Below are positions 1 through 5,045 of a stretch of DNA of 5,057 bases, one piece after another. The DNA comes from CAMDPA01 sp050186055 (lineage in GTDB: Bacteria > Pseudomonadota > Alphaproteobacteria > Rhizobiales > Hyphomicrobiaceae): positions 1 through 5,057 of the forward strand of contig JBFWYV010000323.1 of NCBI GenBank assembly GCA_050186055.1, in the 5' to 3' direction. The notes under the pieces were generated by a model, which made no database searches, had not been told where the DNA came from, and was given only the letters and a program-made list of their open reading frames with translations. Position 1 is the stretch's first letter; every line of letters starts with the position of its first letter. A program made the position numbers and the translations under genes.

Positions 1-1
1 G

Positions 2-64
2 GTGCTCAAGCGGGTTTGCCGGGACGGGCCGGTCTTCAACATGCAGGAGGCTGTGGGATGGTAG
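2..64 (+). CDS. C-terminal end of a PyrK-like dihydroorotate dehydrogenase electron-transfer subunit (5' truncated by window edge)
   Basis: Only the last 20 codons and a TAG stop at 62-64 are in the window. The frame reads VLKRVCRDGPVF then NMQEAVGW. The block K-R-V-C-(K/R)-D-G-P-V-F followed by a short acidic or hydrophobic tail is how PyrK proteins end, just after their 2Fe-2S cysteines; the Cys in RVCRDG would be the last cluster ligand. PyrK carries FAD and a 2Fe-2S cluster and passes electrons between NAD(H) and the FMN of class 1B PyrD. The next gene, a PyrD-like protein, starts inside this one: the ATG at 58 overlaps the stop by 7 bases (ATGGTAG), so the two are probably translationally coupled and make a heteromeric complex. 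What is seen is the short motif plus the overlap. The full domain structure lies upstream and cannot be checked here. Confidence 0.8.
   Translation: MLKRVCRDGPVFNMQEAVGW
45..50 (+). promoter_or_regulatory. Ribosome binding site of the PyrD-like gene
   Basis: AGGAGG, a perfect Shine-Dalgarno core, lies 7 bases upstream of the ATG at 58 and inside the coding sequence of the upstream PyrK-like gene. It decides the start at 58 over the earlier in-frame candidate at 16, which has no such site. Confidence 0.85.
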
Positions 65-1008
65 ACCTTTCGGTCAAGATCGGCGACATCACGCTGCAGA
101 ATCCGGTGACGCCCGCCTCCGGTGCGTTCTCGTGGGAATACAACGACGTCATCGATCTGAACCGGCTCGGCGGACTGGTCGCCAAGACCATCTGCCGGGA
201 GCCGCGGCTCGGCAACCCGACGCCGCGCATGGCGGAGACGGAAGCCGGCATCATCCAGTCGATCGGCCTGCCTGGAAAAGGCATCGAGTATTTCATCGAC
301 CATATCGTGCCCGAGTATGCGAGATTCTCTCCGCCGCTGATCGTGTCATGCTCGTCCGATAATATCGCGGAGTTCGCGCTGCTGGCGGAGGATCTCTCCC
401 GCGTGCCGGACGTCGACGTGATCGAGGCCAATATCTCGTGCCCGACGCGGAACCTCACCGGCCAGAACTTCGCGATGCACGAGGATTACACCCGCGACTG
501 TATCCATGCCATCCGGGCCAAGACCGACAAGCCGCTGTGGGTGAAGCTCTCGCCGAATGCCGGTGACATCGTCTCCATCGCACGGGCGGCGGAGGATGCA
601 GGCGCCGACGCGCTGGTGATCGCCAACACGTTCCTGTCGCTGAAAATCAGGACCGACAACTTCCGGCCGGCGCTCGGCAACAAGTTCGGCGGGCTGGTCT
701 CGCCGGCATTGAAGCCGATCGTGCTGCGCATGGTCTATCAAGTCGCCAAGCAGGTGAAGATCCCGATCATCGGCATCGGCGGCGTGACCAAGGCGGAAGA
801 TGTGGTCGAGTACATGCTGGCGGGCGCAAGCGCGGTGGGCATCGGCTATGCCGGTTTCCGCAACCCGACTGCGCTGGTGACCATCATCGACGATCTGGCG
901 GCGTGGTGCGACGAGCGCGGGATCAAGAAGGTCACCGAGCTGATCGGCGTCATCAAGGACGACGACATGGAGATGGACACGCTGGTCGCCGCCTCGCACG
1001 GCGTCTGA
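58..1008 (+). CDS. Dihydroorotate dehydrogenase-family protein, class 1B (PyrD-like), with altered orotate-binding residues
   Basis: This 316-residue FMN-binding TIM-barrel protein has the length and order of motifs of class 1B dihydroorotate dehydrogenases. Seen in order: the N-terminal NPVTPASGAF strand; Lys43 (VAKT), the FMN/substrate lysine; the GNPTPRMAET block at 52-61; NISCP at 125-129 with Cys128 as the class 1 catalytic base (class 2 enzymes have Ser); VKLSPN at 162-167; IANT at 188-191; and the FMN-phosphate loops IGIGGV (238-243) and GASAVGIG (256-263). The upstream PyrK-like tail supports class 1B, meaning a cytosolic NAD-linked complex. Two positions stand out. The Asn of the usual N-(A/S)-(I/M)-G-L motif is Gln67, and the Asn of SCPN is Thr130; both Asn side chains hold orotate in Lactococcus class 1 structures. 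The family call is firm, but the substrate may be a related unsaturated ring compound, as in dihydropyrimidine dehydrogenases, rather than dihydroorotate. The start is set by AGGAGG 7 bases upstream and the overlap with pyrK-like. Confidence 0.9.
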   Translation: MVDLSVKIGDITLQNPVTPASGAFSWEYNDVIDLNRLGGLVAKTICREPRLGNPTPRMAETEAGIIQSIGLPGKGIEYFIDHIVPEYARFSPPLIVSCSSDNIAEFALLAEDLSRVPDVDVIEANISCPTRNLTGQNFAMHEDYTRDCIHAIRAKTDKPLWVKLSPNAGDIVSIARAAEDAGADALVIANTFLSLKIRTDNFRPALGNKFGGLVSPALKPIVLRMVYQVAKQVKIPIIGIGGVTKAEDVVEYMLAGASAVGIGYAGFRNPTALVTIIDDLAAWCDERGIKKVTELIGVIKDDDMEMDTLVAASHGV

Positions 1009-1022
1009 CAGCGCGCTGTTTC

Positions 1023-1026
1023 GAGG
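1023..1026 (+). promoter_or_regulatory. Ribosome binding site of the MDR oxidoreductase gene
   Basis: GAGG ends 8 bases before the ATG at 1035, in the 26-base gap after the PyrD-like stop. It supports the start at 1035 over any earlier in-frame start inside the preceding gene. Confidence 0.5.
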
Positions 1027-1034
1027 CTGCTCCG

Positions 1035-2027
1035 ATGAAGGCCGTTCTGGTCCACGAACTGGGCTCGATCGACAATGGCGAGGTGGCCGAGGTGCCGCTA
1101 CCGGTGCCCGGGCCGGGGCAATTGCTGATCGAAGTGCATGCGGCGCCGGTCAATTTCGTCGATATCGTCACGATTACCGGCAAGTACCAGTTCAAGCCGA
1201 AGCTTCCTTACACACCGGGCAAGGGGCCAGCCGGCGTGGTGATGGCCGTAGGGGAAGGCGTAGAGCGCTTCAAGCCGGGGGACCGTGTGCTCGGCATGGC
1301 GGAGTACGGCGGCTACGCGGAAGCTGCGCTGCTCGACGAGGCGCAGACCTACAGGCTGCCGGACACGCTTTCATTCGTCGATGCGGCTGCGATGTCGCTG
1401 GCGTTCGACACGGCATGGATGGCGCTCAGGGACCGCGGGCGGATCGCTGCCGGAGACAATGTTCTGGTGCTCGGCGCGACGGGGGCCGTGGGCAATGCGG
1501 CGGTCCAGCTTGCGCGTGCGATGGGGGCGGCCGCCGTGATGGGGACGGCTTCATCTCCGGACAAGGCGAAATCCGTTGTGGCAGCGGGTGCGCATGCGGT
1601 GATCGACCTGTCCAGGCCGAACCTGCGCGAGGGCCTGCGTGAACAGGTGTTCGAGGCGACCCATGGGCATGGCGCGGATGTCATCATCGATCCGCTCGGC
1701 GGCGACGTGTTCGATGCGGCCATTCGGGCCATCGCCTGGCGCGGCCGCATGGTGGTCGTAGGATTTGCAGCCGGCGGAATCCCGACGCTCAAAGTGAATT
1801 ACCTGCTGCTGAAGAATGCGGAAGTTTCGGGTTTGCAGATCTCGGATTATCGCAGGCGGATGCCGGACCTGGTGCGGACGTGCTGGGAGGAGACATTCGC
1901 GTTCCACGCACAGGGGAAAGTGAAGGCGCCCGAGACCGTGACCTTTCCGCTCAGCCGCTTCGCCGAGGCCATGCATCTGGTCGAGAGCCGCAAGTCGGCG
2001 GGGCGCGTCGTGCTCAAGGTCCGTTGA
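1035..2027 (+). CDS. Zinc-free MDR-superfamily oxidoreductase (NADPH:quinone reductase type)
   Basis: This 330-residue protein belongs to the medium-chain dehydrogenase/reductase superfamily. The N-terminal GroES-like domain (about 1-125) opens with MKAV, carries PVNFVDIVTITGKY at 38-51 and PYTPGKGPAGVV at 58-69. The cofactor domain (about 125-265) has the Rossmann loop LGATGAVG (146-153), followed by DVIIDPLGG (215-223) and GRMVVVGFAAG (237-247), which is typical of quinone oxidoreductase/enoyl-reductase branches. The C-terminal part returns to the GroES-like fold and ends SAGRVVLKVR. The catalytic zinc cysteine of alcohol dehydrogenases is absent: the corresponding region reads VNFVD. The expected reaction is NAD(P)H-dependent reduction of a quinone or an activated C=C bond in the cytosol; crotonyl- or acryloyl-CoA reductase-like activity is possible, but the substrate cannot be read from the sequence. 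It follows the PyrD-like gene by 26 bases on the same strand and is probably its operon partner. Confidence 0.9.
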   Translation: MKAVLVHELGSIDNGEVAEVPLPVPGPGQLLIEVHAAPVNFVDIVTITGKYQFKPKLPYTPGKGPAGVVMAVGEGVERFKPGDRVLGMAEYGGYAEAALLDEAQTYRLPDTLSFVDAAAMSLAFDTAWMALRDRGRIAAGDNVLVLGATGAVGNAAVQLARAMGAAAVMGTASSPDKAKSVVAAGAHAVIDLSRPNLREGLREQVFEATHGHGADVIIDPLGGDVFDAAIRAIAWRGRMVVVGFAAGGIPTLKVNYLLLKNAEVSGLQISDYRRRMPDLVRTCWEETFAFHAQGKVKAPETVTFPLSRFAEAMHLVESRKSAGRVVLKVR

Positions 2028-2169
2028 GGCGTGCGGTGAAAGCTGCCCGGACGCTGTCTGCCGGCATTTGCGGTTCGCCCTCATCTGTGGCCGGGCGGCA
2101 ATAGGCAGTCCTGCCCGTACATCCTAGAGTGGCGCGCGGTATGGCGGTTGCCTTGTCTGGGGCGTTCCT

Positions 2170-2931
2170 TTGGCTTCTGTGTTGTTCAGGCTGGCGGCTC
2201 CGGTCGTGCTTGGGGTCTGTGGGGTTGCGGCCGCCGGTGGCTGCGCAATGCCCGTGCCTCAGCCGGAAGGCACCGTGTACGTCGCCGACATCATCAACTC
2301 AGTCAAATGCGGCCTCGCAGAGGCGCTGCAGTCGGAAGCAGGACGCCGCCGGTTGCCGGGGACGGTGGCCAGCGTCGAGCTGCAGCTCAAGGTCGTCGAT
2401 ACCCGTACCCTCGGCTCCAGCAGTCCGTCTGCTCTGGCGCCGGTTGTCTTGCGCTGGTTCGGTCCGCAACTGATCCCGACGTTCTCGGCTTCGAACCAGC
2501 AGGCATTCACGGTCGATACGACCATCAATCTGACGTATCGGCTGGATGCGCCGAATATCTCCGTGTGCAATGCGCCGGGCGTCGATGTCAGGGACAAGTT
2601 CGGCTTCGCCAGATGGCTGGGCGAGGTGATTGCCGGCCTGTCCAAGGTGACGCCGTACGGGCCGCGGGGAACGCTCGACAAACTCACCTACGATGCGACG
2701 TTTGCGGTGACGTGGGACGGGACGGCGGGCGGGAGCCTGCGTGTCGTGTTCGTTGATGTCGGCGCCAACGTCGGCCGCGGGCGCGCCGACACGCAGCACT
2801 TGAGGATCGTGATTTCCGGCAATACGGCGATTGCGGGCAGCGTCGAGCCCGGCCGCGTCACGCGGGGACATCGCGCTCCAGCGCGGGCCGGTGTTCAAAG
2901 CCTCAGCTCGTCGGGTCCGTCGCCGCGGTGA
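2170..2931 (+). CDS. Hypothetical exported protein, probable lipoprotein
   Basis: I do not recognise this family. The 253-residue product begins with a short basic n-region (Arg7), a hydrophobic stretch LAAPVVLGVCGVAAAGG, and Cys25. AAGGC resembles a lipobox only loosely, so a lipid-anchored periplasmic protein is likely but not certain. The mature part includes VADIINSVKCGLAEAL (38-53), a VELQLKVVDT strand (69-78), LTYRLDAP (121-128), FGFARWLGEVIAGL (144-157) and a strand-rich end with GGSLRVVFVDVG and HLRIVISGNTAIAG (about 188-223). The last 30 residues are Gly/Arg/Ser-rich and look disordered. No catalytic motif is seen. The start is uncertain: the frame opens after a TAG at 2125-2127 and the first start codon is TTG at 2170, with GGGG 7 bases upstream; GTG at 2179 is an alternative and still leaves a signal sequence. 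It lies 142 bases after the MDR gene, and nothing ties it to the metabolic genes. Confidence 0.65.
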   Translation: MASVLFRLAAPVVLGVCGVAAAGGCAMPVPQPEGTVYVADIINSVKCGLAEALQSEAGRRRLPGTVASVELQLKVVDTRTLGSSSPSALAPVVLRWFGPQLIPTFSASNQQAFTVDTTINLTYRLDAPNISVCNAPGVDVRDKFGFARWLGEVIAGLSKVTPYGPRGTLDKLTYDATFAVTWDGTAGGSLRVVFVDVGANVGRGRADTQHLRIVISGNTAIAGSVEPGRVTRGHRAPARAGVQSLSSSGPSPR

Positions 2932-2941
2932 TGGAACGTAA

Positions 2942-2959
2942 CGGCTGCAGCCGTGACGG
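2942..2959. repeat. Remnant of a third copy of the tandem structured repeat (3' part only)
   Basis: A perfect 12-bp palindrome, CGGCTGCAGCCG (2942-2953), runs into GCCGTGACGG (2950-2959). The same ten bases close the second hairpin of the two full repeat units at 3100-3109 and 3261-3270. The spacing (150 then 161 bases) fits the repeat period, so this looks like the 3' end of a 5'-truncated or decayed unit. The match is short, hence modest confidence. Confidence 0.4.
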
Positions 2960-2983
2960 TGGCGGGAAGGTCAATATCCGTAA

Positions 2984-3139
2984 CGTCATGGCCGCGCCGG
3001 GGTGACGTGGCAACGTCGTCCCGGGACACGGCGGCCATCCATGCGGCTCACCGCAAGCGCAGAGCAAGCGGATGCTTGTCGTAGGCGGCCGCCTCCGCGG
3101 CCGTGACGGCTGTGGGGAGTCTAGGAACCAACCCCACGA
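2984..3139. repeat. Structured repeat unit 1 (tandem, MITE/REP-like, with terminal inverted repeats)
   Basis: The core at 2984-3109 aligns without gaps to 3145-3270, with about 20 differences in 126 positions by hand count. The core is bounded by near-perfect 13-bp inverted ends: CGTCATGGCCGCG (2984-2996) and CGCGGCCGTGACG (3096-3108), one mismatch. Inside are a nested hairpin (ATGGCCGC 2988-2995 with GCGGCCAT 3031-3038; CCGGG 2997-3001 with CCCGG 3020-3024; GACGT 3004-3008 with ACGTC 3013-3017), a small GCGG-ctca-CCGC hairpin near 3043-3054, CAAGC-ggat-GCTTG near 3065-3078, and CGGCCGC-CTCC-GCGGCCG (3086-3103). The tail ends with GTGGGG (3112-3117) facing CCCCAC (3132-3137). It carries no credible protein. 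It may be a non-autonomous mobile or REP-type element and could also act as a bidirectional transcription end between two convergent genes. Confidence 0.8.
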
Positions 3140-3144
3140 AAGCC

Positions 3145-3298
3145 CGTCATGGCCGCGCCGGGGCGACGTGGAAGCGTCGTCCCGGAGATCGGCGGTCATC
3201 CACGCGGCTCACCGCGGGCAGTGAGCAAGCGGAGACTTGCCGTAGGCGGCCACCTTCGTGGCCGTGACGGTGTGAGGGTGAGGGTCCTGGCCCCACGA
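3145..3298. repeat. Structured repeat unit 2 (tandem copy, 5 bases after unit 1)
   Basis: The second copy begins CGTCATGGCCGCG (3145-3157) and ends its core with CGTGGCCGTGACG (3257-3269), 11 of 13 positions inverted-complementary. Every hairpin seen in unit 1 is kept. The clearest is CGGCCAC-CTTC-GTGGCCG (3247-3264): the A3252/T3259 pair replaces the G3091/C3098 pair of unit 1, so both arms changed together. The outer stem at 3149-3156 keeps pairing with GCGGTCAT through one G-T wobble, and the inner stem becomes CGACG...CGTCG. Both units end in CCCCACGA. The copies therefore share structure more strictly than sequence. Confidence 0.8.
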
Positions 3299-3300
3299 TA

Positions 3301-3344
3301 GAGCATCATAGCTGTGCGGTGGGGGCGCTTGCAGATGCTCCCAC
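3301..3344 (-). terminator. Possible hairpin terminator downstream of the UbiD-family gene
   Basis: Two overlapping inverted repeats lie 30-73 bases past the UbiD-family stop codon: GAGCATC (3301-3307) with GATGCTC (3334-3340), and GTGGGGGC (3319-3326) with GCTCCCAC (3337-3344, one G-T pair). They are mutually exclusive folds. No clear T-run follows on the minus strand, so a classical intrinsic terminator is not shown; this could be an RNA-stabilising 3' end or simply the edge of the repeat region. Confidence 0.3.
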
Positions 3345-3373
3345 AGCCGTTGTCAGAGCGTGACCGGCCCGTG

Positions 3374-4822
3374 TTACGTGCGGCGCGGCACTCGCAGCTC
3401 GCCAAGCGCCGGAAGGCCATAGCTTTCCCACTCGGCAGCAACCTTTTCCATCATGTCGCGCGGCGGCAAGGAGATGGCGGGATACTCCCACTTCTGGGTC
3501 GCATCGATCATCACCTTGGCGCCGGTCGTTTCCTCCATCGAAAGGCCCGGTTCGAGCGAGGATGGATCAAGCTCCACCATTGCGGTGCCGGGAAGGATGC
3601 GCATGTCCTTGTCGGGCCGCACGCGCCAGGCCATGACCCAGTCGCGCATGAACGGATCGCGGATGTCGATGTCATCATCGCAGACCACAAGCCATTTGAA
3701 ATAGCTCATGCCCATGTAGCTCCATACGCCCATGGCGGTCTGATCGACGTGCCCGGCGTACATCTTCTTCAGGCTCACCCAGCAGATTGAGGTGCAACCG
3801 CCGGCTTCCAGCGCATGGACATCGGCGATGCCGGGGATGTTGAGGCCGGTCTTCAGGTGCTTGAGAATGTTGGATTCAAGCAGGGCGACCTTGAGCATGC
3901 TGCTCTCGGACGGCGGGAACTGGCTCATCACGCCGAGCATGATCGGGTCTTTGCGGTGGGTAATGCACTTGACCTTGAACACGGGGCACTCACGGCCGCC
4001 CGCCATGTAGCCGGTGAACTCGCCGAACGGGCCCTCGGGCTCGACGTAATCGGTCAGGACCTCGCCTTCGATGACGATCTCGGCGGTGGCGGGCACCTCA
4101 AGGTCAACGGTTTCGCATTTGACGAGCTGGACAGGTTCGCCGCGGATGCCGCCGGCGATCGCGAACTCGTCCTCGCCGTAGCGCGAAGGGGCAACCAGGT
4201 ACTGCACCGGATCGGCGCCGATGAAGATCGCGGCAGGCATCGGCTTGCCGAGCGCCTTCCACTTGGCGTGATGGATCGCTCCGCCCCGGTCGGGTGCGCC
4301 GAACAGGATGCCGGTGGTGTCCTTGTTCTTCACCTGGCAGCGGCGGATGCCGACATTGCGGCGGCCGGTCTCCGGGTCCTTGGTCACCCACAGCGGCGTC
4401 ATGTAAGGTCCGGCGTCCTTGCCCGGCGTCCAGATCGGTATGCCGAGTTTTTCGAGGTCGACATCAGCGCCGGTGATCTTGACTTCCTTGCACGGGCCGG
4501 TCTCGACGATCACGGGGGCAATTGGTTTCTCGAGTCCGGCGATCACCTTCTCGTGGATGCTGTCGGGGTTGGGCTCGGCGCCGATGGCGGAGGCGATCAT
4601 CTGCTTCGACGAGGCGATGACCCCGGCGACGACACGTGCGCCGGGAAAACCCTTGATGTTGCGGAAACCGACCCCGCAGCGGCGGTCTTCATCCATGGCC
4701 CGGAACATCATGCGGGCCACCGTGGCAATCTCCCAGTCCTTGTCGACCTCGGCATCAACCCAGCGGAACAGCCCTTGCTGCTCGAGTGCGGACAGGTAGG
4801 TGCGAAGGCTGTCGTAGGCCAT
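3374..4822 (-). CDS. UbiD-family prenylated-FMN-dependent (de)carboxylase
   Basis: This 482-residue protein aligns over its whole length with UbiD/Fdc-type enzymes (E. coli UbiD is close to 497). These enzymes reversibly decarboxylate aromatic, heteroaromatic or alpha,beta-unsaturated acids with prenylated FMN made by UbiX, which is not in this window. Seen in order: the N-terminal DSLRTYLSALEQQG (4-17); GADVDLEKLGIPI (118-130); RNVGIRR (155-161) with Asn156 and Arg161, matching the prFMN/metal Asn and the catalytic Arg; VKCETVDLEVPATAEIVIEG (234-253) with Glu237, a metal ligand; EGPFGE (263-268) with Glu263 and Glu268 of the catalytic Glu-Arg-Glu network; KKMYAGH (352-358); and VVCDDDIDIRD (379-389). 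The usual metal-ligand His of the HRGGA block appears as Asp178 (DRGGA), though His184 and His185 follow closely. The complete core argues for an active enzyme. The substrate is unknown; ubiquinone synthesis is less likely given the neighbours. GGAGAA ends 9 bases before the ATG. Confidence 0.93.
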   Translation of the reverse strand: MAYDSLRTYLSALEQQGLFRWVDAEVDKDWEIATVARMMFRAMDEDRRCGVGFRNIKGFPGARVVAGVIASSKQMIASAIGAEPNPDSIHEKVIAGLEKPIAPVIVETGPCKEVKITGADVDLEKLGIPIWTPGKDAGPYMTPLWVTKDPETGRRNVGIRRCQVKNKDTTGILFGAPDRGGAIHHAKWKALGKPMPAAIFIGADPVQYLVAPSRYGEDEFAIAGGIRGEPVQLVKCETVDLEVPATAEIVIEGEVLTDYVEPEGPFGEFTGYMAGGRECPVFKVKCITHRKDPIMLGVMSQFPPSESSMLKVALLESNILKHLKTGLNIPGIADVHALEAGGCTSICWVSLKKMYAGHVDQTAMGVWSYMGMSYFKWLVVCDDDIDIRDPFMRDWVMAWRVRPDKDMRILPGTAMVELDPSSLEPGLSMEETTGAKVMIDATQKWEYPAISLPPRDMMEKVAAEWESYGLPALGELRVPRRT

Positions 4823-4831
4823 TGGGATGGG

Positions 4832-4837
4832 TTCTCC
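4832..4837 (-). promoter_or_regulatory. Ribosome binding site of the UbiD-family gene
   Basis: On the minus strand GGAGAA ends 9 bases before the ATG whose complement is at 4820-4822. It supports that start, which also gives the family's usual N-terminal length. Confidence 0.6.
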
Positions 4838-4867
4838 ATTGCAGGGGGATCATTCGCGGATAGGGAG

Positions 4868-4897
4868 GATATATCGAGGAGACGGTGCAAAGCACAA
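4868..4897 (-). promoter_or_regulatory. Candidate promoter for the UbiD-family gene
   Basis: The minus strand reads TTGTGC (4897-4892), 18 bases, then TATATC (4873-4868), a moderate sigma-70-like pair. It would give a leader of roughly 35-40 bases. A short perfect inverted repeat, GTGC-AAA-GCAC (4885-4895), overlaps the -35 box and could bind a regulator. Both signals are weak on their own. Confidence 0.3.
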
Positions 4898-4922
4898 TGA
4901 AAACGCATCTCGCGGGCGCACC

Positions 4923-4941
4923 TGCGATGAGATAATGCGAT
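4923..4941. repeat. Short direct repeat TGCGAT in the divergent intergenic region
   Basis: TGCGAT occurs at 4923-4928 and 4936-4941, 13 bases apart, each followed closely by GAG. It sits between the two divergent starts, upstream of the leftward candidate promoter, so it could be an activator or repressor site shared by both genes. Short repeats such as this also arise by chance. Confidence 0.25.
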
Positions 4942-4969
4942 CGAGCAAAAGGGGAATTGTCGAAAGCCG

Positions 4970-4998
4970 TTGCCGGGCAGGGTGCGGCTTGGTCAAAT
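4970..4998 (+). promoter_or_regulatory. Weak candidate promoter for the rightward gene at 5046
   Basis: TTGCCG (4970-4975), 17 bases, then TCAAAT (4993-4998). Each box matches the sigma-70 consensus at 4 of 6 positions. The placement, about 40 bases before the ribosome binding site, is sensible, but the match is poor. Confidence 0.2.
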
Positions 4999-5033
4999 GT
5001 GCAGCCCGGCGACGTCGTGGTCCAATTGCTGTG

Positions 5034-5038
5034 AGGAG
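5034..5038 (+). promoter_or_regulatory. Ribosome binding site for the CDS starting at 5046
   Basis: AGGAG followed by a 7-base spacer and ATG at 5046. This is a strong site and the main reason to call a gene start so close to the window edge. Confidence 0.65.
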
Positions 5039-5045
5039 AACGCCC

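Noticed and set aside
16..57. Earlier in-frame start for the PyrD-like protein, adding 14 residues
   Set aside because: The extension is translated from the PyrK-like tail in another frame, does not resemble PyrD N-termini and lacks the AGGAGG that precedes position 58.
346..999. Minus-strand open frame (217 codons) opposite the PyrD-like gene
   Set aside because: Arg/His/Asp-rich composition, no ribosome binding site and full overlap with a clear family member on the plus strand.
903..1034. Upstream extension of the MDR oxidoreductase into the PyrD-like gene
   Set aside because: The added 44 residues are Arg-rich shadow sequence; MKAV at 1035 is the standard MDR beginning and has a GAGG 8 bases upstream.
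2028..2169. Intrinsic terminator or promoter between the MDR gene and the lipoprotein gene
   Set aside because: Only short 4-5 bp stems (for example GGCA-gtcc-TGCC) are present without a T-run, and no convincing -35/-10 pair was found.
2129..2473. Alternative frame with ATG at 2141 and a hydrophobic leader before the lipoprotein gene
   Set aside because: The leader is plausible but continues into Cys/Ser/Arg-rich sequence with no long reading frame; the frame from 2170 has its own leader and a longer, protein-like body. A frameshift remains possible and is noted as a finding.
2984..3298. CRISPR array
   Set aside because: There are only two long, imperfect copies with internal hairpins and no spacers of uniform length between short identical repeats.
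2903..3441. Minus-strand open frames across the repeat region (2903-3199 and 3196-3441) with similar peptides containing PSRPRR and GEPRG/GEPHG
   Set aside because: Their similarity comes only from translating the two copies of the structured repeat; they are Arg/Pro-rich, lack ribosome binding sites and run into the neighbouring gene.
3815..4900. Long plus-strand open frame (361 codons) opposite the UbiD-family gene
   Set aside because: It is an antisense shadow typical of GC-rich coding DNA, rich in His, Asp, Gly and Ala without recognisable motifs, while the minus strand encodes a complete, conserved UbiD-family protein.
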